Shown here in pieces: positions 9,408-17,713 of a DNA stretch of 18,041 nucleotides. Origin of the DNA: Hamiltosporidium magnivora (lineage: Eukaryota; Microsporidia; Dubosqiidae); NCBI GenBank assembly GCA_004325065.1, contig PITI01000173.1, positions 1 through 18,041 on the forward strand, read 5' to 3'. Made by a program: the position numbers and the translations under genes. A model generated the notes under the pieces. It worked only from the letters and a program-made list of their open reading frames with translations, did no database searches and had not been told where the DNA came from. How positions within the stretch are numbered: position 1 is the first letter of the stretch; every line of letters starts with the position of its first letter.

Positions 9408-10515
9408 TTAAAAAGGTTGGTAGAGCTCGCTTGATGAGCGAAGAATCATCTTAAATTCGTTACTTTCGTTGCCTATAAAGTGATCGCAGATCTAACTCGC
9501 CATGAGCTCTCTCGCAATCATAGCATTCTTATCTACTCTTAACCTACGAAAAAGTATATACTTTATGCCAGGAAATATCCCTAGAACTTATATGTGATTA
9601 GTCTATACTTTTCGATGCTATCAGTTATAAACTACTAATTATCATTTTCAGGTTTCGCATGATATGCACTTAAATAATATTCAAGGCGCAAAATCTTCTA
9701 TTTCGAGTAAGTGAGCTCGTATTTAACACGTTTACATGATAATTACCTAGAACACCAATTGAAGTTTCATATCTAGTTACATAAAAAACCAAAAACTAAG
9801 TTTTTAGGAAAAGTTTCACCGTTTTGTAGATCCGCCTTCTTATACAGATACCTATGAACACCATAAAAACAGTGTATTCTAATCTCAATAAACATTCAAA
9901 CAATTATTTTGGGCATTAATTTCTCATCTTAATTGCTAAGCAGATGTTTTTTAATTTGGTTATTCTACCTCCAACAGCATTATCTAAATTTTATATTAGG
10001 AGATTTTTCTTATTAACGATTTTATAAATCATTTTAAAACGAGTTTCCAAACATTTAAGTCTTCTAACAAAAGTTTTTTTTGATAATTTTGTTAAAGACT
10101 CGAATATTTGATTTTCACAAAAATCCGAATATAATTTTACAGATAATCAGTTATAAAATAATTATTTGCATACGTATATGTTTAAATTTATACGTAAGAA
10201 TATTAAGTATAATAAATATTTTGAAAAGTATTTATATGTTTTAGAAATCTAAATCCAAAGTTTTGAAATTTATTGGCATCGTAATAATTCATAGTGATCA
10301 AAGACTTTCCTATCAAATCTGTCATCACAAGCCATTTGTCTTAAGACAAAATTTGACCTAATTCTTTAAAGTGACTTCATTTTATATATTATTCCTGTAG
10401 TAAATTGTTCTTTTAATGTTGCAGTATAATTACGGTAAATTTATTTTGATGATTCATTTTCTAAAAGATTTTTTCTAAAAAAAAGAAAACAACCTATTGT
10501 TTTAATTAATTTATA
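9408..10515 (-). mobile_element. decayed Ty3/gypsy-type reverse transcriptase and RNase H
   Basis: One minus-strand phase is kept from 10515 to 9544, about 320 codons with 13 internal stops where roughly 30 are expected. Motifs run in gypsy order: LKEQFTTGIIYKMKS (the G-I-I block before the palm); VFDHYELL at about 10305-10282 for V-D-Y-R-x-L-N; LYSDF at about 10134-10120 for the catalytic Y-x-D-D, with the last Asp replaced; LKCLETRFKMIYKIV; VFIGICIRRRIYKTVKLFL for F-L-G-x-x-x-Y-Y-R-x-F-I at the thumb; then RNase H with FYVTRYETSIGVL for T-D-A-S-x-x-G-I-G-A-V-L and NTSSLTRNRRF for S-x-x-L-x-x-x-E. A shift leads into 9587-9408 (one stop), with DHFIGNESNEFKMILRSSS like the G-x-x-N-x-x-A-D-x-L-S-R end. 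No integrase of this copy or LTR was found, so it is a fragment. Confidence 0.72.
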
Positions 10516-10867
10516 TTAAACCTTTTAAGTATTTATTATTGACTTAAAAAGTCTCTGTTTAAGATTATGTACTTTCCTTTGTTGCAATCTAGGTTTAATT
10601 CCTTAAGATTTACTTGTTATGTAACAATTAAATACATATTAAAATTATTAATGTTAAAATAAATAACAAGTAGTGGAGTGAAATAAACACAATAAAAATT
10701 TTCTGCTTGGCAAGGTGTATGTGAAATTGGTGTGAATATCATTTTCTTTTTTTTGGTGAAAATAAAGTCACATTATATCTTCGGTTGTTTCATGGGAGTT
10801 TGCATTAGATGAAAAATGTCTAGAAAATGACGAAACTTTTTCTACAAAGATATTTTTAGTTTTTTAT
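10516..10867. other. AT-rich spacer
   Basis: No gene is recognised. From about 10670 the plus strand becomes richer in G (for example GGTGTATGTGAAATTGGTGTG) without a long open frame. It may be the front of the GC-richer ghost that follows. Confidence 0.35.
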
Positions 10868-10875
10868 GCAACTGA

Positions 10876-11293
10876 GCAAAGGCAGCAGCTGAACTTGTAG
10901 GTAATTGCTATGTAAAAGCATGGAAACCTAGCCTTGCACACTCGGGTTAGAGAACTTAGCCCTTGAAGGATATAAAAAATATAACGAGTAGGATACGTGT
11001 GAGCTAAGTAGTAGGTTATATCTGTAGGTATTGTATTGCACTGTTTAGTTGAACCCATGCAAGTTTCTGAAAATATCTTAGCTAGAAGTTTATTAGGTTC
11101 AGAAGGTGTAGAGTAAATAGTAATGCTGCATAGTCTTGGGGAAGCCCAAGGCGGACTTCGATCACACTCCAGGCAACGGATATTAACGATTTACAGGCAA
11201 CTTTATGCCTATTAATTTGGTTTTACACATCTGGTAGATGAAAGGCTTTGGGATTTAGGTATCGCAGGTATTACCGTTGGTGTTTTAGGATAG
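10876..11293 (+). mobile_element. GC-richer decayed integrase-like stretch
   Basis: This is the least AT-rich stretch outside the genes. Frame 10876-10950 is stop-free and contains AAAELVGNCYVKAWKPSLA then HSG, like T-A-x-x-V-A-x-x-L-x-x-x-x-I-x-R-x-G-x-P followed by H-S-D-x-G of gypsy integrases. After a frame change, 11015-11293 has only two internal stops in 92 codons and reads LVEPMQVSENILARSLLG, then SLGEAQGGLRSHSRQRIL, comparable to V-E-R-x-N-x-x-L and the following Trp to S-P-x-x-L-x-x-G region. The base composition suggests a younger insertion or a different source from its AT-rich neighbours. The similarity is by eye and weaker than for the reverse transcriptase ghost; an unrelated decayed gene is possible. 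Confidence 0.4.
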
Positions 11294-11330
11294 CAGTTAT
11301 TTTTTTTAAACCTAGAACTGCGTTAATGTT

Positions 11331-11825
11331 ATGAAAACAAGTATAAAACTTGCCACTATTTTAGGAAGATCTGATACTTTTAAATTAAGTATAATGAATT
11401 TCAAGCAAGAGGATATTCGAGATATTGTTTTTCATAAGAAAAGTCAGCTTTATATCAATTTATATATTGTGTATTTGTCTATATAAAATTTCAAAAAATG
11501 TGTGTTCCATTTTAAAAATTAATTACTCAATTGTACTCTTATTAGTTTTTTATTTTGCAAAAATTACTGATATAGAAAAAACCAATTGGTTTCATAATAC
11601 TACAAGAAATATTTAGAAAATTAATACTATTAAATAGTTATTAAAATTTTAAAGGTCTAAAAGTTGTTTTCAAATTTGGTAAAAGAAAATTTAGGAATAC
11701 ATAGGTTTAAAATTGATTTTTTTGTTATAAACCAAATTTTTAAATTATTTGATAATATATTGGAATACTTCGAATCCGAATATAGAAAATATATTATTTT
11801 ACCTAAAGCACAAAAGATTTTGTAA
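11331..11825 (+). pseudogene. frame-broken gene of unknown function
   Basis: An ATG frame at 11331-11486 (51 codons, beginning MKTSIKLATILGRSDTFKL) is followed by an overlapping frame at 11425-11616 (63 codons, no ATG, containing ITDIEKTNWFHNTTRN) and then 11661-11825 (54 codons, containing IFKLFDNILEYFESEYRK). All are on the plus strand and look like natural protein, with hydrophobic stretches in the middle. Two frame changes would be needed to read them as one protein of about 160 residues. No family is recognised. It may be a recently broken cellular gene, an unknown element gene, or an intact gene with sequencing errors. No CCC or GGG signal sits directly before 11331. Confidence 0.4.
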
Positions 11826-11903
11826 AATAAATAATGTTTTAATCCCAGAATGCGTCTTGTAAATTATTTGGGACAAATAAATTTTAAAAAAGTTTCGGCA
11901 AAA

Positions 11904-12029
11904 TCATTTTCCCATATATTTATTCCATTTTTCTTTTGCCTCTCGATTCCGAAGATGAACGGATAAAAGTTTTTCATTTGTTACTTTAAACATTTTAAAC
12001 TCGAAATTATAAGGGATTAACCTGTATAT
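11904..12029 (-). pseudogene. short coding fragment, unknown
   Basis: A 41-codon minus-strand open frame, with ATG at 11993, ends MFKVTNEKLLSVHLRNREAK and then KEKWNKYMGK before TGA. Composition is protein-like and charged. Further upstream on the same strand, out of frame, another run reads SLKIIDGILIGYKPLNIQV. No family is recognised; it is probably a fragment of a decayed gene. Confidence 0.3.
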
Positions 12030-12113
12030 TTAGAGGTTTATATCCTATCAAAATACCATCAATGATTTTCAAACTAATTCTACACACTCATTACCAAGTA
12101 GATAATTTTTTAA

Positions 12114-12643
12114 TGTGGTTATCCTCCCTCTTCTATTCTGAAATGTATAAAAAATCAAAAAGAATATTACAAATACAAATACGAAGGAAGAATCAAGATT
12201 CTCTACAAATTTCTTTATATTGATTTTAAAGCAAAAAGAGATATGTCTAGGACATATTTTTTAAATTTTTATAAATTTTCATAGAGTCATATTCCTTATG
12301 CGCTGGCCTGAGGCAGTATTATGATAAAATACCATAAGTCACACATAAAAATACTGCAATACCTCATAATGTAGAAGCCGTACACTCATTCGATATTACT
12401 CAGAAGACAGTCTAAAAAATTTTGTTAGATTTACGAAGAGGACTTGTGTCGGGGCTAATGCTGAAGAAAGCCAGAATTGTCTTTCCATATGTGTTATTAA
12501 GAGATCCAAGATATAGAGGAGCCAAAATCTTTGTAAAATAACCGAGTAACTATGAAGATGGTGTGAAACAAATGAATTCGCAAAACAATGTGCTCCCTGA
12601 TTCAGAAGTAAGAACCACTATAGAGGAATCGACAATAACATAA
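12114..12643 (+). pseudogene. decayed coding region, unknown
   Basis: 12114-12284 is stop-free for 56 codons without an ATG start and contains KYKYEGRIKILYKFLYIDF. After a gap, 12416-12643 is open in one frame with a single internal stop and reads LRRGLVSGLMLKKARIVF, then LLRDPRYRGAKIFVK and DSEVRTTIEES. The second part is less AT-rich than the surroundings. Another plus-strand frame over the same stretch also has few stops, so the phase is not certain. No domain is recognised. An element gene is the likeliest source, given the neighbours. Confidence 0.35.
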
Positions 12644-13057
12644 ATGAAGAGTTTGATTTAGAAAAAGAAAAATTTCGGTAAAAGAGGTTCGAAGGAAATG
12701 TATATAAATTTGAAAATGGTGTTAATCCAAAAATCTATTCAATAAAATCCATAGAGTCATAAAATATCTTAATAATACTGTGAATAGCTTATATTTCTGT
12801 TTGGGTTATTTATTCAGAGCGAAGTATATGTAAAAAAAACATTTCCCATTTAAAATCTATTTCTATAGAATTTCTGTACGATTCTTAAATTAAAACAAAG
12901 AATTTTAGCAAAATATTTATAAAGAGGTTAATATAAAAAAAACTTAACTTTTAGAAATATTAATTAATACAATATTAAAAATAAATAAAAATAAAATAGA
13001 ATGAACATAGTAACTTTACCTTTTCGATTCGCAATGCCAACCACTTTTCTAATTCAT
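12644..13057. other. spacer downstream of the 237-residue gene
   Basis: Short coding-like ends at about 12650-12760 (KRFEGNVYKFENGVNPKI) fade into AT-rich noise. No AATAAA is seen on the minus strand right after the stop of the 237-residue gene; only T-rich and ATTTTTATTTATTT sequence follows it. Confidence 0.35.
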
Positions 13058-13771
13058 TTAAACTGCTTTTTCGTTAGCATCTTTCTTACGATTTTTCTCA
13101 ATAATATAAGCAATAAAGTCCGCTATTTCATCGGTATTTTTTTCATCCAATCGATCGATTGTAAATGATAGTGACTTACTTATACTTTTGACTTTTTTAT
13201 TCTTAATTTCAACGCAAAACAACTCAACCGCTATTTTATCAAGAATATTTAGAAATACAATCCAGGTGCTGTTTTCATCATGGGGAACATCTAATCTGGC
13301 CTTTATAAATGCTGTTAATTTTTTAACAGATACCATCTTTTGTTTTTTCTTCAGAAGAAGACCGACCTTGGCAAAAAAACCTGGATCATCGGGCAAAGAA
13401 GGCTTTTCCATAGTAACAACATCGTTAGGATCTTCTTTTGGCAAATTTTCTTTAATTTGTACGAAATCATCTATTTTTTGTGCTTTCAAAGCCTCTACCA
13501 ATGCATTGCGATCATTTTCATCATTAGTAAGCAAAACATCGAAATTGATTTTGTCATCATTGGGTGTAAACATAGCGATCTTTTCTTTTTTTAACAAGGC
13601 CGCAAAATTTTTGAATGTTACTGATTCTGATATTTTTTTATAATCTGACTCAAGATTTTCTATAAATTTATTTGCCGATCTATAGGAAACGAATCCAAAA
13701 ATTCCCAATGCTAATAATACCGCGAGTAGCGAAGAAGAAATTAATATAATCGGTTTTGTCATAATTTTCAT
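13058..13771 (-). CDS. membrane-anchored protein of unknown function
   Basis: An intact 237-residue protein that I do not recognise. Residues 7-29 (ILISSSLLAVLLALGIFGF at the core) form a strong hydrophobic segment behind a short basic start, so a signal anchor or uncleaved signal peptide is likely, with the remainder on the lumenal or outer side. The rest is soluble, rich in Lys, Asp and Glu, with helical stretches at about 36-65 and 140-165 and a basic KKDANEKAV end. It has no cysteine pattern and no catalytic motif I can name. It is clearly less AT-rich than its surroundings and has long antisense open frames, which are shadows. The first ATG directly follows GGG; a second Met at residue 4 would also serve. 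Lineage-specific secreted or endomembrane proteins are common in microsporidia, which is the best inference. Confidence 0.75.
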   Translation of the reverse strand: MKIMTKPIILISSSLLAVLLALGIFGFVSYRSANKFIENLESDYKKISESVTFKNFAALLKKEKIAMFTPNDDKINFDVLLTNDENDRNALVEALKAQKIDDFVQIKENLPKEDPNDVVTMEKPSLPDDPGFFAKVGLLLKKKQKMVSVKKLTAFIKARLDVPHDENSTWIVFLNILDKIAVELFCVEIKNKKVKSISKSLSFTIDRLDEKNTDEIADFIAYIIEKNRKKDANEKAV

Positions 13772-13838
13772 CCCTTCATATTTTATTTTGTTTATATAGT
13801 CAAGAGAAGCTTTATCAGGTTATCAAGATTGTGATAAC
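13772..13838 (-). promoter_or_regulatory. promoter region of the 237-residue gene
   Basis: Reading toward the ATG on the minus strand: an inverted repeat GTTATCA/TGATAAC (arms 13819-13825 and 13832-13838), a TATA-like TATATAAA (13791-13798) about 20 bases before the start, and GAAGGG directly touching the ATG. The TATA box and GGG suggest a very short leader. The inverted repeat could be an operator-like site, but 7-bp arms are common by chance in sequence this AT-rich. Confidence 0.4.
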
Positions 13839-13926
13839 TCTAAAAATGAAAACCCAAATCGATTCGATTAATTAACGATTTAAAATCTTAATTGGTTTAT
13901 GAAGTCATAAAAAGAAGGGGTTTTTT

Positions 13927-14070
13927 ATGATTATAATTGATTGTTCAAATAATTTTGATTTAATACAAGTAAAGATATTCTTTACAATCAAAAGCACAAA
14001 TAAAATAAGTTCTTCTAATCTAAATTTAACACAGTTATCTTCAAACTTTATTTCAAAGGCTAATATTTGA
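13927..14070 (+). CDS. possible short or broken gene divergent from the 237-residue gene
   Basis: A 47-codon ATG frame (beginning MIIIDCSNNFDLIQVKIFF) starts 155 bases from the divergent 237-residue gene. It has GAAGGGG (13914-13920) six bases upstream, the same signal that touches the neighbour's start. The product is Asn/Ser-rich with a Phe/Ile core and no recognised domain. Coding-like sequence continues downstream in another frame (14165-14284), so this may be the intact front of a broken gene rather than a true small protein. Confidence 0.35.
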   Translation: MIIIDCSNNFDLIQVKIFFTIKSTNKISSSNLNLTQLSSNFISKANI

Positions 14071-14164
14071 TTTTTATATAATTTTGTTTCATAAAAACCA
14101 ACGCTAATGACGTTTATTTTTGTTTAAATACATTTGAAACTCTAATTCAATAGATTCTTGATAG

Positions 14165-14284
14165 AAATTTGTTTTAAGAAAATTTCACTTAATAATCGCA
14201 TTTTATTGGTTGTTTAGAAGCAATCATTTTATTGCTAAAAAATACAAAAAATCAGTTTTTTTTATAAAAAAGATGTTTAAATAA
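14165..14284 (+). pseudogene. coding fragment downstream of the short frame
   Basis: A 39-codon plus-strand stop-free run contains KFHLIIAFYWLFRSNHFIAK and ends in a Lys/Phe-rich tail before TAA. It has no start of its own, and lies in a different phase from the ATG frame ending at 14070. It may be the rest of that gene after a frameshift; the interval 14071-14164 has several stops. No family is recognised. Confidence 0.25.
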
Positions 14285-14484
14285 ATATTTAAAAGTTAAA
14301 ATTCCACTACAAATATAGTATCACAAAAGTAAATTCATCTATTTTAAAACATATTTCAGAATTTCTCTTTTCTTTAGTATAGACATCTAAATAATTTTAT
14401 TTTGCTTTTCCTGTTTAATAAACTATAATTATTTACCGACAATTTTAAGAAGAATATAAACGAACCGCTTTAATAATTCAAAAT
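14285..14484. other. AT-rich spacer
   Basis: Stops are frequent in all frames and nothing is recognised. Confidence 0.4.
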
Positions 14485-15016
14485 CTAACGTGAAATTAAC
14501 ACAATGCTATGTTTTTCTTTGACATCAAAAATCATTTTGTATGGTATTTTTTTCAAGTTGGATTTTAAAAGAACCAATTTCATTTCAAAATTTCAATTAA
14601 TCGAATTTAAAAAAGCTCTAATGAACTCACTTATGGCTACCACATCGAGGCTTCTTTTATATCAGACTTTTGTATAATTTGAATTAAAAGCATTCAAATA
14701 TTTATTAATGTATTTTTCCGGTTTCGAAATATTATGTTTCTATTTACTTAACACCATTGCTTATAAGTATGTTTTACTTGTATTCTTGCCTCGTAAAAAA
14801 CATTCTTATTTAATATTTTGCTTTTATTTACATTGCCTATTGATTGAACTGCTTCGTCTAACAAAAAATATAGGATAGCCTGTATTTCTGAATATAAACG
14901 AGTACAGACCATTCTTATTCTTGAGAGAAGCTTCTAAATTATAAAAAATGGTATTTGTAATAATAACAATAGAATTTAGCACATTAGGAATCTTATTTAA
15001 AAAACATATCAAATAG
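14485..15016. pseudogene. decayed coding region open on both strands
   Basis: The plus frame 14489-15016 has only three internal stops (14675, 14876 and one near 14940) in 175 codons, where about 16 are expected. It reads as a Leu/Phe-rich, partly membrane-like protein (for example LTSKIILYGIFFKLDFK). The opposite strand, in one phase from 15012 to 14485, has six internal stops and reads as a Lys/Asn-rich protein (for example KPEKYINKYLNAFNSNY, then FEMKLVLLKSNLKKIPYKM), with the ATG of a 62-codon open run at 15012. Purine excess favours the minus strand; stop count favours the plus. One is the ancestral gene and the other its shadow. No family is recognised on either strand. Confidence 0.4.
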
Positions 15017-15830
15017 AATTAGATCAATTTCTAATAAGTTTAATTTGAGATAACATTAAGTCAACAGTTGGGAATTAATCTTGAAAGTTAATCTGAAGTA
15101 AATAATAAAAATTTTTTTTAATTTTTTATTCAACAAAATATCTGGTTTGATATTAAAATTGAGATATTGTTTTTATTGTGGTTTTCTCTCTTATTTTACA
15201 TTTGGTCTTTTCTAAAAAAAAATAAGCTTATTGACTTTAGTTCGTCTTGTATGCCTAAATTTTATATATATTCAAGAAAAAAATAGGCAAAAAATCTACC
15301 AATTTACTTTCATGTTTAATATTATCGTATTCCAACATATTTTAACCGTAATTTTTTATTCCATTTTCGTTTCTAGAGTAGAGTGTTTGCGATTTGACAT
15401 TTATATTTCCTTCCCTTGATAATATTTCGCTATGGATATGTCAGAACATACCTTTCATCAATATAATATTTTCTAAAAAATATTTTTTAGATTAATAAAT
15501 CATGTTTTAATTCTAAATATGTTTCAATTTGGTTGTTTTGTTTTATATTTCATTTTATTAAGAATTGGTTGACTTTAAATAATATATAAATTATAAATTT
15601 GATGACTTACTTTAATCATTAACGATAGAAGGACTTATTAAAACCAGAAAATTGGATTACTTTGTTCAGTTCAAAATTTTTATTTAGAGTAATAGTGCCT
15701 TTTAAAATAATAATATAATTTTTATTTTCAAACTATTTTTACACTAAAAATTTATTTTATTAATATTATTCAACCAGAAAACCGTTAAAAAAAGCTAAAA
15801 AACAGATTTAAAAAAATTAATTTTTCTTTT
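15017..15830. other. AT-rich spacer, little content
   Basis: A plus-strand open frame at 15231-15419 starts with TTG and is Phe/Ile-rich. On the minus strand a short ATG run at 15400 (MSNRKHSTLETKME then stop) suggests a decayed fragment instead. The remainder has stops in every frame. Confidence 0.35.
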
Positions 15831-15910
15831 TTTAAAAATTTATTTCACACATGAATTTTATTTTACGAAAAAAATTGTATTAAAAAAACCTTTTTTTATC
15901 CCTCATTCCA
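15831..15910 (+). promoter_or_regulatory. start-proximal signals of the PLAA-like gene
   Basis: AAAATTT at about 15835, an A/T-rich lead and CCC at 15900-15902, eight bases before the ATG, match the AAATTT plus CCC arrangement of microsporidian genes and support the start at 15911. Confidence 0.5.
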
Positions 15911-17569
15911 ATGTATAAAATCGAAGAAGTGAGAAAAATACATAATTCTGATATAAAAGATGTATCGGTTTTAGATGATTATATTGCTACTTCAAGTAGA
16001 GATGGGAGTGTAAAGGTAACAAACATAAATTTTTCACTGAACATTGAAAGGTTTCCTAATTGTGGATATGTAAATTCTTTAAAACTTTTTAAAGATAGCA
16101 TTCTGAGTTTATTCTGTGGATGTCAAAATGGTGCTTTGGTTTTTTATGAAGATATTCTCAACAATGAAAATCCGATATTTTTTCTTGGTCACAATCAAAA
16201 TATTTGTTCTGTAGATGTTTATAATAAATATGTTATAAGTAGTTCGTGGGATTGTTCTGTAAAAATTTGGGACATAATTTCACATACCGAGGTGTATAAT
16301 TTGATACATGAACAGACAGTTTGGGATTCTAAATTTATTTCAGAGACTAAATTTGTTACCGTGTGTGCAGATAAGATTATAAGAATCTTTGAAAAGTCTT
16401 CTGTTATTCAACAGTTTAGTTATCATGTTGAATGTATAAGAAGTGTTTTTGTTAATGAAAAATATATTTTTAGTGTTTCAAATGCTGGTAAAGTTATAAA
16501 AAGTGATTTTTTTGGTAAAATTTTGAAAACAAAAAATTTTAAGGAGTTTGTTTACAAAATTTCCTGCAATAAAAATTCATTTATTTTTTCAGGTGAAAAC
16601 GGATTGGTTGCTGTGACAGATGAAAATTTTAAAAACTGTTTTACTATAAAAGTACCATCAATAAGTATCTGGTGTGCAGTTTTATCCGATGAAAAAATAT
16701 ATGCAGCTGCAAGTGATGGGAATCTTTATGTTTATTCAAGTTTAAGGACGCTGAATTCGGAAAAAAATAAAATTTCTGAAGCTGAAATATCAAATCGAAT
16801 AATTAATGAAAAAGGCGGACAAAGCACTCAGACTGGATCTCCTTCGGAAGATAAAAGCTATAAATTAAAAGATCCCAATTACAAAGTTGTAAACGGACAG
16901 CTTTTGAATTTAGTAGATAATAAATGGGTTGTAGTAGGAGACGTTGTAGAAAATCCAACTGAAAAACAGTTCGATCACACATTTGAAGTAGAGGTAGATG
17001 GTAAACACCTTCCTTTATCATTTAATAAGGATGAAAATGTTTTTAATGTGGCAGACAGATTCATAAAAAATCACAAGCTTAATTCTAATTATCGAGATGA
17101 TATTGTAGCATTTATTAATAAAAACTTTAAAAAAAATGGCGAATATTTTATTTATGAAGGACTTAATTTAGAAGGAATTCAAAAAAATATTTGTACTTTT
17201 GAAGGATCTGAAATCATAATTGAAAATTTAAAAAATCCAAGCCATAAAAATAGTGAGGTGGTGGAAGAAATTTTACTGAAAATGTTCGGTCAAATACAAA
17301 AAGGACAAAGATTTGTGATTTTGGACTGTTTTAAATTTTTTGTCGCAAAATATTATTCATTTGATTTTTCATTTCTACTTGATTTGGATATTTTCGGACA
17401 AAAAGAAGCTTTGGCTTTTACAAGACTTTTAGTTAATCTTTATTTTGAACCACCGTTTGATTTGGAGGTTTTTCATTCTAAAATTAAATATTTTGTTGAT
17501 AATGGTTATATTGATGAAAAAACAAGAGATAATTATGAAAAAAATAGGCAGATAAGAAAAAAAAAGTAA
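15911..17569 (+). CDS. DOA1: Doa1/Ufd3/PLAA-like ubiquitin-binding WD40-PFU protein
   Basis: A 552-residue protein with the family's domain order. Residues about 8-278 form a WD40 propeller: SSRDGSVKV (28-36), GHNQNICSV (93-101), SSWDCSVKIWD (111-121) and ASDGNLYVYS (267-276) are recognisable blades. A linker (280-318) leads to the PFU domain (about 320-406), seen in DPNYKVVNGQ, KHLPLSFNKDENVFNVADRF and YRDDIVAFINKN. The last 140 residues are helical (VVEEILLKMFG, FTRLLVNLYF) and take the place of the PUL armadillo domain. Doa1 is about 715 residues and PLAA about 795, so PUL is roughly half its usual size. In the family, WD40 and PFU bind ubiquitin and PUL binds the AAA ATPase Cdc48/p97, acting in ubiquitin recycling, membrane-protein degradation and sorting. 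The full start is kept because the first WD strand begins at residue 7. Confidence 0.88.
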   Translation: MYKIEEVRKIHNSDIKDVSVLDDYIATSSRDGSVKVTNINFSLNIERFPNCGYVNSLKLFKDSILSLFCGCQNGALVFYEDILNNENPIFFLGHNQNICSVDVYNKYVISSSWDCSVKIWDIISHTEVYNLIHEQTVWDSKFISETKFVTVCADKIIRIFEKSSVIQQFSYHVECIRSVFVNEKYIFSVSNAGKVIKSDFFGKILKTKNFKEFVYKISCNKNSFIFSGENGLVAVTDENFKNCFTIKVPSISIWCAVLSDEKIYAAASDGNLYVYSSLRTLNSEKNKISEAEISNRIINEKGGQSTQTGSPSEDKSYKLKDPNYKVVNGQLLNLVDNKWVVVGDVVENPTEKQFDHTFEVEVDGKHLPLSFNKDENVFNVADRFIKNHKLNSNYRDDIVAFINKNFKKNGEYFIYEGLNLEGIQKNICTFEGSEIIIENLKNPSHKNSEVVEEILLKMFGQIQKGQRFVILDCFKFFVAKYYSFDFSFLLDLDIFGQKEALAFTRLLVNLYFEPPFDLEVFHSKIKYFVDNGYIDEKTRDNYEKNRQIRKKK

Positions 17570-17574
17570 ATAAA
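17569..17574 (+). terminator. AATAAA signal overlapping the stop of the PLAA-like gene
   Basis: AATAAA begins on the last base of the TAA stop codon. Stop-overlapping polyadenylation signals are a known trait of microsporidian genes. Confidence 0.5.
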
Positions 17575-17713
17575 TATTTTTATTACGAATTTTTTTTATT
17601 TAGTAATGAATTTCTATTTAATGAAGAACTTATTCCTTAAAAACAAGAAAATCATTTGCAAATAAGCATACAAATGCTATTTTGTAACAATTTATACATC
17701 CAAATCCATTAAA

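Noticed and set aside
9409..9480. GGTTGGTAGAGC followed by a short hairpin, like a tRNA D-arm and anticodon arm
   Set aside because: No acceptor stem or T-arm; the opposite strand is part of the RNase H ghost.
11005..11090. Plus-strand resemblance to the start of small-subunit rRNA (AGGTT...TCTG, then CCATGCAAGT)
   Set aside because: Only scattered matches; later universal rRNA motifs are absent and the stretch is an open protein-like frame.
13188..13643. Long plus-strand open frames of 151 and 84 codons
   Set aside because: They are antisense to the intact 237-residue gene, which has the start signals and signal anchor.
16803..17021. Minus-strand 72-codon open frame
   Set aside because: Antisense to the PFU domain of the PLAA-like gene and without protein-like composition.
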